A DNA stretch of 64,000 nt, from positions 62,001 through 126,000 of the forward strand of contig NZ_AQQZ01000008.1 in the NCBI RefSeq assembly GCF_001205715.1. The letters are read 5' to 3'. Both the position numbers and the translations under genes were made by a program. Every line of letters starts with the position of its first letter. Position 1 is the stretch's first letter. Source of the DNA: Pseudaestuariivita atlantica (lineage in GTDB: Bacteria; Pseudomonadota; Alphaproteobacteria; Rhodobacterales; Rhodobacteraceae). Shown here in pieces: positions 46,110-55,884 of the stretch. A model generated the notes under the pieces. The model was not told the DNA's origin. It was given only the letters and a program-made list of their open reading frames with translations, and did no database searches.

Positions 46110-48431
46110 GTGCCTTCATTTTCGACCACGCTTGAGCAGGCCATCCACGCGGCACTGGCACTCGCCAACAGCCGCGCCCACGAATTCGCCACGCTCGAGC
46201 ACCTGCTGCTCGCCCTCGTGGACGAGCCCGACGCCGTGCGCGTCATGAAGGCGTGCTCGGTCGACGTGGAAGACCTGCGCGGCACGCTGGTGGAATTCAT
46301 CGACGACGACCTGTCGAACCTCGTGACCGAAACCGAAGGGTCCGAGGCGGTGCCGACCGCCGCCTTCCAGCGCGTCATCCAGCGCGCCGCGATCCACGTC
46401 CAGTCGTCGGGCCGGACGGAGGTGACGGGCGCGAACGTGCTGGTCGCGATCTTCGCCGAACGCGAAAGCAACGCCGCCTACTTCCTGCAGGAACAGGACA
46501 TGACCCGCTATGACGCGGTAAACTTCATCGCGCATGGCGTGGCGAAGGACCCCGCATTCGGCGAGGCGCGGCCCGTCACCGGCGCCGACGCGCCCGAGGC
46601 GGACACGCAAGGGGCCGAAGAGGGCGAGGCCAAGGAATCGGCGCTGGCCAAGTATTGCGTGGACCTGAACGAAAAGGCCCGCGCCGGCGATGTCGATCCG
46701 CTTATCGGCCGCGCGCACGAGGTCGAACGCTGCATCCAGGTCCTGTGCCGCCGGCGCAAGAACAACCCGCTTCTGGTGGGCGATCCCGGCGTCGGCAAGA
46801 CCGCCATCGCCGAGGGCCTCGCACGCCAGATCGTGGCGGGCGACACGCCGGACGTCCTGAAGAACACCACCATCTACTCGCTCGACATGGGCGCGCTCCT
46901 GGCCGGTACCCGCTATCGCGGCGATTTCGAGGAGCGGCTGAAAGCCGTCGTGACCGAGCTGGAAGACCACCCCGACGCGGTTCTCTTCATCGACGAGATC
47001 CACACCGTGATCGGTGCGGGCGCGACCTCGGGCGGGGCGATGGATGCCTCGAACCTGCTGAAGCCCGCGTTGCAAGGCGGCAAGCTGCGCACGATGGGGT
47101 CGACCACCTACAAGGAATTCCGCCAGCATTTCGAAAAGGACCGCGCCCTGTCGCGCCGGTTCCAGAAGATCGATGTGAGCGAGCCGTCGGTGGAGGACAG
47201 CGTGAAGATCCTCAAGGGCCTCAAGCCCTATTTCGAGGAGCATCACGACATCCGCTATACCTCGGAAGCGATCAAGTCGGCGGTGGAACTGGCGGCGCGG
47301 TACATCAACGACCGCAAGCTGCCCGACAAGGCGATCGACGTGATCGACGAGGCGGGCGCGGCCCAGCACCTTGTCGCGGAGTCGAAACGCCGCAAGACCA
47401 TCGGCGTGAAGGAGATCGAGGCGGTCGTCGCCAAGATCGCCCGCATCCCACCCAAGAACGTCACCAAGGACGATGCCGAGGCGTTGCGCGACCTGGAACG
47501 CAACCTCAAGCGCGTGGTGTTCGGTCAGGACGCCGCGATCGAGGCGCTGTCGTCCGCGATCAAGCTGGCCCGCGCCGGTCTGCGCGAGCCCGAGAAGCCC
47601 ATCGGCAACTACCTGTTCGCGGGCCCCACCGGCGTCGGCAAGACCGAGGTGGCCAAGCAGTTGGCGGACACGCTGGGTGTCGAGATGCTGCGCTTCGACA
47701 TGTCGGAATACATGGAGAAGCACGCGGTATCGCGCCTGATCGGCGCGCCTCCGGGTTATGTCGGGTTCGACCAGGGCGGCTTGCTGACCGACGGCGTCGA
47801 TCAGCACCCGCATTGCGTGCTGCTGCTTGACGAGATCGAGAAGGCGCATCCGGACGTGTTCAACATCCTGTTGCAGGTGATGGATCACGGCGAGCTGACC
47901 GACCATAACGGGCGCACGGTGAACTTCCGCAACGTGATCCTGATCATGACGTCGAACGCGGGCGCGGCGGACATGGCGAAGGCCGCCGTCGGCTTTGGCC
48001 GCGACCGGCGCGAGGGCGAGGATACCGAGGCGATCGAGAAGCTCTTCACCCCGGAATTCCGCAACCGTCTGGACGCGACCATCTCCTTCGCGCCGCTGCC
48101 GAAGAAGGTGATCCTGCAGGTGGTCGAGAAGTTCGTGCTGCAGCTTGAAGCGCAACTGATGGACCGCAACGTGACCTTCGAACTGACCCGCGCCGCCGCC
48201 GAATGGCTGGGCGACAAGGGTTATGACGAGAAGATGGGCGCCCGCCCCCTTGGTCGCGTGATCCAGGAATACATCAAGAAGCCGCTGGCGGAGGAGCTGC
48301 TCTTCGGCAAGCTCGCCAAGGGCGGGGTCGTCAAGGTCTCGGTCAAGGATGGCGAGCTGGTGCTCAAGACCGAAGGGATGGAGAAGCCCCGCATCTCGGG
48401 CTCCAAGCCGCCCCTTCTGACGGCGGAGTAG
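46110..48431 (+). CDS. clpA: ATP-dependent Clp protease ATP-binding subunit ClpA
   Basis: This 773-residue AAA+ unfoldase feeds substrates to ClpP. The N domain (residues 1-145) has [14 protein letters not shown]. The first ATPase has [15 protein letters not shown], the D1 pore loop region [15 protein letters not shown] and [18 protein letters not shown]. The second has [15 protein letters not shown] and [16 protein letters not shown]. The GTG start is set by an AAAGGAG site 7 bases upstream. ClpS, often the neighbour of clpA, is not in the 268-base gap before it. The stop overlaps the next start (TAGTG). Confidence 0.97.
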   Translation: MPSFSTTLEQAIHAALALANSRAHEFATLEHLLLALVDEPDAVRVMKACSVDVEDLRGTLVEFIDDDLSNLVTETEGSEAVPTAAFQRVIQRAAIHVQSSGRTEVTGANVLVAIFAERESNAAYFLQEQDMTRYDAVNFIAHGVAKDPAFGEARPVTGADAPEADTQGAEEGEAKESALAKYCVDLNEKARAGDVDPLIGRAHEVERCIQVLCRRRKNNPLLVGDPGVGKTAIAEGLARQIVAGDTPDVLKNTTIYSLDMGALLAGTRYRGDFEERLKAVVTELEDHPDAVLFIDEIHTVIGAGATSGGAMDASNLLKPALQGGKLRTMGSTTYKEFRQHFEKDRALSRRFQKIDVSEPSVEDSVKILKGLKPYFEEHHDIRYTSEAIKSAVELAARYINDRKLPDKAIDVIDEAGAAQHLVAESKRRKTIGVKEIEAVVAKIARIPPKNVTKDDAEALRDLERNLKRVVFGQDAAIEALSSAIKLARAGLREPEKPIGNYLFAGPTGVGKTEVAKQLADTLGVEMLRFDMSEYMEKHAVSRLIGAPPGYVGFDQGGLLTDGVDQHPHCVLLLDEIEKAHPDVFNILLQVMDHGELTDHNGRTVNFRNVILIMTSNAGAADMAKAAVGFGRDRREGEDTEAIEKLFTPEFRNRLDATISFAPLPKKVILQVVEKFVLQLEAQLMDRNVTFELTRAAAEWLGDKGYDEKMGARPLGRVIQEYIKKPLAEELLFGKLAKGGVVKVSVKDGELVLKTEGMEKPRISGSKPPLLTAE

Positions 48432-49402
48432 TGATCCGGACCACTGTGATCGCGGCGGGGCTGGCAACGGCCCCGCTGCTTGCGTTTGCCGACAGCCTGT
48501 CGCTGGCCTTCCCGCTGGACTGCACGCTGGGGCAGGATTGCTACATCCAGCAATATGTCGACCTCGATCCCGGCCCCGGAGCGCGGGATTTCACCTGCGG
48601 GCCGCTGAGCTATGACGGCCACAAGGGCACCGATATCGCGGTGCCCACCCGCGCCGACATGCGCGCCGGCGTGACCGTGCGGGCGATGGCGGACGGCGTG
48701 GTACTGGGCGCGCGGTCGGACATGCCCGATACCGGCTATTCCGACGCGACCCGCGCCGCGATAGACGGGCGCGAATGCGGCAATGGCGTCGTCCTGCGCC
48801 ACCCCGACGGGTGGGAGACGCAATATTGCCACCTCAAGCGCGGCACGGTGCAAGCGACCCGCGGCCAGACCGTCAAGACCGGCGATCCGCTGGGAGAGAT
48901 CGGCCTGTCCGGCAAGACGCAATTCCCGCACCTGCACGTCTCGGTCCGCCGCGACGGCGCGGTGGTGGACCCGTTCGACCCGGATGGAGAGGTCACCTGC
49001 GGCGCGCCCTCGGACACGACGCTCTGGACCGATGCGCCCGACTACGTCCCCGGCGGCGTGGTGTCGGTGGGATTTGCCGAGGGCGTGCCCTCCTTCGACG
49101 CGGTCAAGGACGGCAGCGCCGCCCAGCCGCTGACAAGGACCTCCCGCGCGATGGTGGTCTTCGGGCTGATCTTCGGCGGACAGGCGGGCGACACGGTCGA
49201 CCTCGCCATCCTCGGCCCGGCGGGAGAGGTCATCACCCAAGCCGTCACCCTTGACCGGACGCAGGCGCAACTGTTCCGCGCCGTCGGCAAGCGTACCCCG
49301 CAGGACGGCTGGCCGGCGGGGGCCTATGCCGGCACCGTCACGCTGTCCCGTGACGGGCGCGTGATCGGAAAGCGCACAACCGTCATCACCGTCCCCCGCT
49401 GA
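48431..49402 (+). CDS. Secreted M23-family (LytM) metallopeptidase
   Basis: This 323-residue protein has a signal peptide ending near PLLAFA (residue 20). The zinc peptidase domain has GHKGTDIAVP (HxxxD), QYCHLKRG and QFPHLHVSV (HxH), the full LytM metal and catalytic set. It should cut peptidoglycan peptides in the periplasm. A C-terminal beta-rich domain of about 120 residues follows. The GTG start overlaps the clpA stop by one base, so it depends on clpA translation. Four or more cysteines suggest disulfides. Confidence 0.9.
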   Translation: MIRTTVIAAGLATAPLLAFADSLSLAFPLDCTLGQDCYIQQYVDLDPGPGARDFTCGPLSYDGHKGTDIAVPTRADMRAGVTVRAMADGVVLGARSDMPDTGYSDATRAAIDGRECGNGVVLRHPDGWETQYCHLKRGTVQATRGQTVKTGDPLGEIGLSGKTQFPHLHVSVRRDGAVVDPFDPDGEVTCGAPSDTTLWTDAPDYVPGGVVSVGFAEGVPSFDAVKDGSAAQPLTRTSRAMVVFGLIFGGQAGDTVDLAILGPAGEVITQAVTLDRTQAQLFRAVGKRTPQDGWPAGAYAGTVTLSRDGRVIGKRTTVITVPR

Positions 49403-49436
49403 AGCGAGGCCGCCCATCAGGGCGGATGAGCGGCGC

Positions 49437-52400
49437 CTATTTCTCGGTGAATTTCAGCTCGATCCGGCGGTTGCGCGCGCGCGCTTCCTTGGTGTCGGCG
49501 GTGTCGATCGGCTGGTACTGGCCGAACCCGTTGGCCGACAGGTGTTCCGGCGGGATGCCGAGGAAGTTGACCATGAACCGCACCACCGACAGCGCCCGCG
49601 CCTGGCTGAGCTCCCAGTTGTCGGCGAACTCGCCGGTACCCGACAACGGCACATTGTCGGTATGGCCGTCGACGCGGATCACCCAGTTGATCTCGGGCGG
49701 GATGTCGTCGGCGATGTCGCGCAGGATGCGCGCCACCTTGGAAATCTCGCGCTGGCCCAGCGGCGACAGGTCGGCCCCGCCCGGCGGGAACAGCACGCTC
49801 GAATCGAACACGAAGCGGTCGCCCACGATCCGCACGCCTTCCTGCCCCTCCAGCAGGTCGCGCAGGCGCCCGAAGAACTCCGACCGGTAGCGTGCGAGGT
49901 CCTTCGATTCCGCCTCCAGTCGCGCCCGTTCGGCCGCTTCCAGTTCGGCCCGGCGGCGCTGTTCGGCAGCCGCCCGCGCCAGCGCCGCGTTCAACTCGGT
50001 CCCCAGCGATTGCAACTGCACCTGCGCCGCCGCGTCGCGCGCCTTGCCGTCGTCCAGAAGCGCCTGCAACTGGCCCAGCTGCGCCCGCAACTCGGCCACC
50101 TGCTGGTTCAGCACCTCGGTCTTGCGCAGCGCCTCGGCCGAGCGCTGGGTTTCGATGTTCAACTCCCGCTCCGCCTGGCTGAGAAGGGCCGCGCGCTGTT
50201 CGTCCTCGCTGAGAAGCGTGGCGGCCTTGTCCTCCGCCGCCTTCTGCGCGGCAAGCGCGGCGGTGAGACGCGCGCGCACGTCCTCGACCTCGCTTTGCGC
50301 CTCGATCCGCGCGGCCAGTGCCGCCGCAAGCCGTTCTTCGAGCGACCGCGCATCCTCTTCCAGTCCGGCGCGCGCTGCCGCGGCATCGGCGCGGGCGCGG
50401 GTCAGGGCATCGTCCTTGTCCGACAACTGCTTCTGCAACGAGGCGATCTGTTCCAGCGCCAGCGCGAGGTTTGCCTTGGTCTGCGTCAGCTCCGCGGTCG
50501 TCCTTTCACCCGCGTCACGCGCGCTTTCCAGCACCGCGACCTGCCGTTTCAGGTCGGTGATCTCACGCGAAGACTGCCCCACCGTCACCGCCAGCCGCGC
50601 CCGTTCGGTGGCCAGCGCATCGACCTGCGAGCGTGCCTCGGCCAGGTCCGCGCGGGCGGTGACGAGGTCGGTGTTGATCTCGCTCAGCGTGGCGCCCTGC
50701 GTCGACAGGGTCGCCTCTGCCGTGGCGGCGCGCGATGCGGCCGCCTCGCCTGCCCGGCGGGCGGCGGCAAGGTCCGCTTCGAGCCCCGCGATGGTCTGAT
50801 CGGCGGTGTCGAGCCGCGCCAGCGCTGCCGCGATGCGCGCCTGCAACTCGTCTGACGTGGTGGTGAGCGAGGCCTGCAGCGCGTTGCCTTCGTCCCGCGC
50901 GGCGGCGAGTTGCGCCTCGGTCTCGGCCAGCCGGGCGCGCAGGTCGTCGATCACGCGGGTCTGCTGCGCCAGAAGCGAGGCGGTGCGTGCCTTTTCCGCC
51001 GCGATCTCGCTGCGGGCGGCATCCAGTTCGGCGGCACGGGCCGACAGCGCCGCCGCGCCGTCACCCACTTCCTGCGACAGCTGCGCCACCCGGTCGCGCG
51101 CCGCCGCCAGGGCGGCGCGGGTGTCATCAAGATCGGCGATGAGCGTGGCGATCTGGGCATCGCGCGCGGCCAGCGTTTCGGCACCATCCTCGATCTGGGT
51201 CTGAAGCGCCGTGGTGTCACGATCCAACTGCGCCGCAAGCCGCGCGCCGTCTTCCTGCGCCACGGCCAGCGCGCGTTCCGCCGCCGCCAGCCGGGCGCGG
51301 AGCGAATCGAGCATGCGCGCCTGTTCGGCGATCATCGCATTGCCGCGGTCGGTTTCGGCGGTGCGTTCGACGATGTCCTGGTTCAGCGCCGCCTCTGCCT
51401 CGGCCCGCTGGGTGCGTTCCTGCGCCAGCGTCGCCTGCGCCTGCGCCAGTTGCGCGCGCACGGCGGACAATTGCTGGGCCGTGCGGCTGTTGGCGGTCTG
51501 CGTTTCGGTCAGCGAGGCGCGCAGGTCGGCCAGCGCCTCCTCGGCCTGCAGGCGCGCAAGTTGTTCGGCGGCGAGGCGCGCGGCGACGTCGTTCTGTTCC
51601 TCGATCCGGACCAGCGCATCGGCCAGCGCCTGTTCCAGCGACGCGGTGCGCGCGGTGGTCTGGGTGTTCTCCACCAGCGCCGCGGCGAGGCGCGCATCGA
51701 GGTCCTCGGCCTGCTTGCGGGTCGCGGCGAGGATGGTGAGCGTCTCTTCCGCCGCCTTGCGCTCTTCCTCCAGCCGCAGGGTCATTGCGGTCAGTTCGGC
51801 ATCGGCGTTTTCCAGCCGCTTGCGCAGTTCCTCGGCGGCGGCGGCCATGGCGATGCGCGATTGCTCCTCCTCGGTCAGCTGGGTTTCGAGATCCGCCACG
51901 CGGGTGTCGAGCGAGGCGATCCGGTCGGCGCGGTCGGCGGCGAGCGCTTCGAGCGCCTCGCGCTGCGCGGCGGCGAGGCGGGCCGCTTCGACCTGCGCGT
52001 CGATCTCGGACCGGGCCTGTGCGAGGGCGAGGTTCAGCGCCTCCTGTTCCGTGATCAGAACCGCGCGCGCCTCTTCCAGCGCCTGCTTGTCGGCCAGGAG
52101 GCCCGCGCGCTCTTCCTCGAGCGCGGCGTTGTCGGATTCGAGCGTGGCCTGCGTCGTCAACAGCCCCGCGATCCGCGCCTCGGCGGCGTCGCGGTCGGCC
52201 AGAAGGGCGGCGACCTGGTCCTCGAACGAGGCGATGCGGGTATTGGCGGCGTTCAGTTCCTGCTGGTTGCGGACGCGGTCGGCGGTCAGTTGCGCGATCA
52301 GCGCCTCCTGTTCCGAGGCACGGGTGTTGGCGTCCGTGAGGGTCGCGTTCAGCTCCCCCACGCGGGTTTCGAGATTGGCCGAGCGGTTGCGTTCCAGTCC

Positions 52401-52607
52401 CAGCGCCTCGGCCAGCGCGGCGACCTCGGCCGACAGGTCCGTCAGTTCCGATTCCTGCCCCGAGATGGTTTCGCGCAGCACGTATTGCACGACCATGAAG
52501 ATCGTCAGGACGAACATCAGGACCAGCAAAAGGCCGGTCATGGCATCGACGAAGCCGGGCCAGATCGAGGCCTGGAACCGCTGACCGCTGCGGCGGGAAA
52601 GCGACAT
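49437..52607 (-). CDS. Giant coiled-coil OmpA/MotB-domain protein
   Basis: This 1056-residue protein has one membrane helix near the N terminus (GFVDAMTGLLLVLMFVLTIF, residues 18-37) with Asp21 placed like the ion-carrying Asp of MotB. About 860 residues of Ala/Glu/Arg-rich coiled coil follow (roughly 48-910), then a peptidoglycan-binding OmpA-C domain from about 928 (VIRVDGHTDNVPLSG, ARNRRIELKF). The topology puts coiled coil and OmpA domain in the periplasm. It is the partner of the MotA/TolQ-like protein encoded 6 bases upstream. Function is unknown; an ion-driven envelope machine is inferred. Confidence 0.9.
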   Translation of the reverse strand: MSLSRRSGQRFQASIWPGFVDAMTGLLLVLMFVLTIFMVVQYVLRETISGQESELTDLSAEVAALAEALGLERNRSANLETRVGELNATLTDANTRASEQEALIAQLTADRVRNQQELNAANTRIASFEDQVAALLADRDAAEARIAGLLTTQATLESDNAALEEERAGLLADKQALEEARAVLITEQEALNLALAQARSEIDAQVEAARLAAAQREALEALAADRADRIASLDTRVADLETQLTEEEQSRIAMAAAAEELRKRLENADAELTAMTLRLEEERKAAEETLTILAATRKQAEDLDARLAAALVENTQTTARTASLEQALADALVRIEEQNDVAARLAAEQLARLQAEEALADLRASLTETQTANSRTAQQLSAVRAQLAQAQATLAQERTQRAEAEAALNQDIVERTAETDRGNAMIAEQARMLDSLRARLAAAERALAVAQEDGARLAAQLDRDTTALQTQIEDGAETLAARDAQIATLIADLDDTRAALAAARDRVAQLSQEVGDGAAALSARAAELDAARSEIAAEKARTASLLAQQTRVIDDLRARLAETEAQLAAARDEGNALQASLTTTSDELQARIAAALARLDTADQTIAGLEADLAAARRAGEAAASRAATAEATLSTQGATLSEINTDLVTARADLAEARSQVDALATERARLAVTVGQSSREITDLKRQVAVLESARDAGERTTAELTQTKANLALALEQIASLQKQLSDKDDALTRARADAAAARAGLEEDARSLEERLAAALAARIEAQSEVEDVRARLTAALAAQKAAEDKAATLLSEDEQRAALLSQAERELNIETQRSAEALRKTEVLNQQVAELRAQLGQLQALLDDGKARDAAAQVQLQSLGTELNAALARAAAEQRRRAELEAAERARLEAESKDLARYRSEFFGRLRDLLEGQEGVRIVGDRFVFDSSVLFPPGGADLSPLGQREISKVARILRDIADDIPPEINWVIRVDGHTDNVPLSGTGEFADNWELSQARALSVVRFMVNFLGIPPEHLSANGFGQYQPIDTADTKEARARNRRIELKFTEK

Positions 52608-52613
52608 GGCCCC

Positions 52614-53936
52614 TTACCCCTCTCGCCGCTTGTCCTGTGCCTGTTGCGCGGCAAGCGCGGCGGCGCGTTGGCGGGCGCGCGGGCCCTGGTTCGGATTGGC
52701 CTGCCCTTGTCCGCCGCCGCCGCCACCCTGGGCACCGCCGCCACCACCGCCACCGGCGCGCGGCCCGCCCTGTTGCGGCACCGGGCGCGGCTGCGTCAGC
52801 GCGCGGTTCAGCGCGGCGAGATCGGTGCGCAGTTCGGCCATGCTTTCCTGCCGCCCGGCGCTGATCTCTTCGAGGATGCGCAGCATCTGCACGTCGATCG
52901 ACCGCAGGCGCATGCGGCTTTCGGCATCCATGCCTTCGCCGCGTTCCTGGTGTTCCAGCACGTGCATCAGGCGTTCCTGCCCCTCGGCCACGCGCAGGAG
53001 GGCGGAATTGGTCGATCCGTTCGCCTCCAGCCGTTCGGTCATCCGTTCGACCGAGTCGGCCAGTTGCGCGAGTTTGCCGTCGGTGCCCTGCCGGGCGACC
53101 TCGGACTGGCCGAAGAGGACCTGCAACTCCTCGAACTGTTCGGCGAAGTGATCGAGCACGCCGACGACGACGTTGGTGTCGAACGAGCCTTCACCGTCGC
53201 CCCCCGCGAAGGAGATCCGCGTCATCGAGCTGAGCCATTCCTCGAGCTCGCGGTAGAACCGGTTCTGGCCGTGGCTGGCAAACAGCTCCAGCAGGCCCAC
53301 GACGAGCGATCCCGCGAGGCCGAGAAGCGAGGAGGCAAAAGCGACGCCCATGCCGCCCATTTGCGCCTGAAGGCCCGTTTGCAGGCGGCGGAACACGTCG
53401 GCGCCCGTCTCCCCATCCTTGGGTTCGAGGTTGCCGATCGTGTCGACGATCGCGGGCACCGTCGTCGCAAGACCGTAGAAGGTGCCGAGAAGGCCAAGGA
53501 AAATCAGCAGGTTGACGATATAGCGGGTGATCTCCCGCGCCTCGTCGATCCGGGTCGCGACGGAATCGAGCATCGATTGCGTCGAGGTGGACGAGATCTG
53601 TTTCTGCCGCCCGCGCGATTTCAGCAGGTTCGCAAGCGGGGCCAGCAGGCGCGGCGGGTGGCCGTCGTCGCGTTCACCGCCCTCGGCGGCAAACGCCTTC
53701 ACCCACTTGATCGAGCGGGCAAGTTCCCACACCTGGTAGGTGACGGCGAAGACGCCGATCACGAACACGCCGGTGATGAAGAGGTTCAGGTACCAGTTGG
53801 CGACGAACACAGGTCCCACGCGCGGCCAGGCCAGCACGACCCCCGCGGCGGTCAGCCCCAATACGATCAGGATCAGCAGAACCTGTCGAAAGGGCTGCGA
53901 GAAATATGGCTCGACCTCTTGGCCCGGTTGATCCAT
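52614..53936 (-). CDS. MotA/TolQ/ExbB proton-channel family protein
   Basis: This 440-residue inner-membrane protein has two N-terminal helices (about 17-36 and 48-67). The MotA/TolQ pair comes later: IVNLLIFLGLLGTFYGLATT and GMGVAFASSLLGLAGSLVVG, near residues 140-220. A cytosolic helical tail and a Gly-rich, Arg-rich end follow (about 390-440). With the MotB/OmpA-like partner it should form a proton- or sodium-driven stator complex. The ATG at 53936 has an AGGAG ribosome site and is preferred over a GTG six codons earlier. Confidence 0.9.
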   Translation of the reverse strand: MDQPGQEVEPYFSQPFRQVLLILIVLGLTAAGVVLAWPRVGPVFVANWYLNLFITGVFVIGVFAVTYQVWELARSIKWVKAFAAEGGERDDGHPPRLLAPLANLLKSRGRQKQISSTSTQSMLDSVATRIDEAREITRYIVNLLIFLGLLGTFYGLATTVPAIVDTIGNLEPKDGETGADVFRRLQTGLQAQMGGMGVAFASSLLGLAGSLVVGLLELFASHGQNRFYRELEEWLSSMTRISFAGGDGEGSFDTNVVVGVLDHFAEQFEELQVLFGQSEVARQGTDGKLAQLADSVERMTERLEANGSTNSALLRVAEGQERLMHVLEHQERGEGMDAESRMRLRSIDVQMLRILEEISAGRQESMAELRTDLAALNRALTQPRPVPQQGGPRAGGGGGGGAQGGGGGGQGQANPNQGPRARQRAAALAAQQAQDKRREG

Positions 53937-54005
53937 TCGGATCGCTCCTGACACCGCTTATCGTTTAAGCGCACTTTAGGGCCAGCGGGGCCTTTAGCCA
54001 AGCGA

Positions 54006-54536
54006 TCAATCGGTCAGATTGCGCACACGTGCGTCAAGCCACGCGATATCGGCATCCTCGATGTGCAGATCGGCCAGCAGCGCCGCCGTGTTGTGCAGGT
54101 ATTCGGCATTGGGGCCGCGCCCGCCCGTGGCCGCCGCCATGATCCGCGCCTGCTCTTCCAAGGGCAGGCCGCCGCAATATTGCACGTGGTCGGGATCGAC
54201 GACGTAGGTGAGCGCGGTCAGCGCCTCGCCCGCGTCGGTTTCCACCGACAGCCAGCGTTCGAGGTAGGCCGATGACACCAGTTCCCGCTCCCGCAGGTAG
54301 GCGAGCGTCGCGTCTTCCTCGGCCTCGGGCACGCGCAGGGCCACGCCGTCGCAGGCCGCGCCCGTCTGTGCGTCGAGCGCCAGCACCAGCCCCGGATTTT
54401 CCGGTGTGCCGCGATGGTGGATCGAGCGCATGCAGAAGCTGCGCGCATAGCCCCGAAGCCGCGCGCGGCGCTGTTCGGCCACGGTGAAGCCGGGGTTCCA
54501 CAGAAGCGAGCCATAGCCGAAGACCCAAAGCGTCAT
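54006..54536 (-). CDS. Gamma-glutamylcyclotransferase, ChaC-like
   Basis: This 176-residue cytosolic protein opens TLWVFGYGSLLWNPGF, the substrate loop of ChaC enzymes, followed by RLRGYARSFCMRSIHHRGTP. ELVSSAYLERW holds the likely catalytic Glu. ChaC proteins split glutathione into 5-oxoproline and Cys-Gly. An AAAGGA site lies upstream of the ATG. The gene follows the MotA-like gene by about 70 bases on the same strand in reverse order, so it may be separately transcribed. Confidence 0.93.
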   Translation of the reverse strand: MTLWVFGYGSLLWNPGFTVAEQRRARLRGYARSFCMRSIHHRGTPENPGLVLALDAQTGAACDGVALRVPEAEEDATLAYLRERELVSSAYLERWLSVETDAGEALTALTYVVDPDHVQYCGGLPLEEQARIMAAATGGRGPNAEYLHNTAALLADLHIEDADIAWLDARVRNLTD

Positions 54537-54683
54537 GCCGGCGCATCCTTTCGTCGCGGGTTCGCGCCGCTCGTACCGCAGCGCGGGCGCCGTGACCATG
54601 GGGCAGAGGCCATTCCGTTCGCCGGACGAAGCCGTTAAGCCCTGTGGTGACACGTGGATTGGGACGAAGCAGGGGAGCGCGGG

Positions 54684-55679
54684 ATGCGCGGATTGTTGAT
54701 CGCCATCTTGGTGGCCGCGGCGGCGTGGTCGGGCTGGTGGGCGTGGGGCTGGCGGAGCCAGACGCAGGCGACCGGGGCCTGGCTGGAGGCGCGCGCCGCG
54801 GACGGCTGGGAGGTCGAGGTCGCCGACTGGGGCGTGCGCGGCTTTCCCAACCGGTTCGACCTGACGCTGGAGGGCGTGGCCCTGACCGATCCGCGCGCGG
54901 GCCTTGGCTGGCGTGCTGACCGGCTGCACATCGCGCGGCTCAGCTACAACCTGAACCACCGCATCGTGACCTTCCCCGCCACCCAGACGCTGATCTGGCC
55001 CGAGGGCCGCGCGCGGCTTGACAGCGACCGGATGCGCGCGAGCCTCGTGACGGCGGGCGACGCGGCGCAGACGCTGGGTCGCCTGACGCTGGTGGCGGAT
55101 GTGCTGAACATCTCGGGCGATGCCGGCGCGGCGGCGCTGGCGCGGATGCAGCTTTCGATGCGCCAGGTGGCGGATGCCCCCGAGGCGTATGACATGGCGC
55201 TGACGGCCGACGGGTTCGCGCCCCGCCTGCCCCGCATCGCGGACGCCACGGGCGACGCCCTGCCCGCGACCTTCGACCGGCTGGCCCTGCGCGGCACGGT
55301 GAGCTTCGACCGCGCGTGGGATGCCGGGTCGCTGACCGGTCCGCGCCCGCAACCCGTTGCCATCGACCTCGACCAGGGCGAGGCGGCCTGGGGCCCCCTG
55401 ACGCTGAAAGCGACGGGGCGGCTGGACGTGGACACGCTGGGGCGGCTTGACGGCGAACTGGCGCTGCAGGCCCGCAACTGGCGCGAGATGCTGGCCCGCG
55501 CACGCGCCTCGGGGCAGGTGCCGGGGCCGGTGATGACGGGGCTGGAACAGGGGCTGACGGTGCTGGCGCGGCTGAACGGGTCGGACGAGACGCTCGACAT
55601 CACACTGCAATTCGACCGGGGCCGCGTCAGTGCCGGCCCCCTACCCCTGGGCGAGGCCCCGCGCCTGGCGCTGCCGTGA
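54684..55679 (+). CDS. DUF2125-type envelope protein
   Basis: This 331-residue protein has an N-terminal signal or anchor helix (RGLLIAILVAAAAWSGWWAWG). A long beta-rich periplasmic domain follows, with DWGVRGFPNRFDLTLEGVAL and RIVTFPATQTLIWPEGRARL, the pattern of alphaproteobacterial DUF2125 proteins. These resemble AsmA/YdgA-like proteins; no enzymatic role is known. The ATG at 54684 is set by an AGGGGAG site upstream. It is divergent from the ChaC-like gene. Confidence 0.85.
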   Translation: MRGLLIAILVAAAAWSGWWAWGWRSQTQATGAWLEARAADGWEVEVADWGVRGFPNRFDLTLEGVALTDPRAGLGWRADRLHIARLSYNLNHRIVTFPATQTLIWPEGRARLDSDRMRASLVTAGDAAQTLGRLTLVADVLNISGDAGAAALARMQLSMRQVADAPEAYDMALTADGFAPRLPRIADATGDALPATFDRLALRGTVSFDRAWDAGSLTGPRPQPVAIDLDQGEAAWGPLTLKATGRLDVDTLGRLDGELALQARNWREMLARARASGQVPGPVMTGLEQGLTVLARLNGSDETLDITLQFDRGRVSAGPLPLGEAPRLALP

Positions 55680-55884
55680 CGCAAGCGCCTGAAAGCATGT
55701 GATTTTCACAAAGAAGCCCCGAGCGTACGGGTGGGAGAAAACCGCACGTTCGAGGCAGGTGATCCGTATTTCCCCGACAAGCGAAAAAACCCGCCGGTTG
55801 ACGTAACGATAACATGAAACCGGGTCCCGGCTTAGTCAGGAAAACCCTGCCTCCCGGAAGGTGTGGCGTTTTTGCCGATCCCGC

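Noticed and set aside
46110-48431. ClpB/ClpC instead of ClpA
   Set aside because: The 773-residue length and the absence of the long middle coiled-coil domain fit ClpA.
49437-53936. MotA/MotB-like pair as a Zorya defence system
   Set aside because: Zorya carries the long helical tail on the MotA-like ZorA and has ZorC/D or ZorE beside it. Here the coiled coil is on the OmpA protein and the neighbours are a ChaC-like gene and an M23 peptidase.
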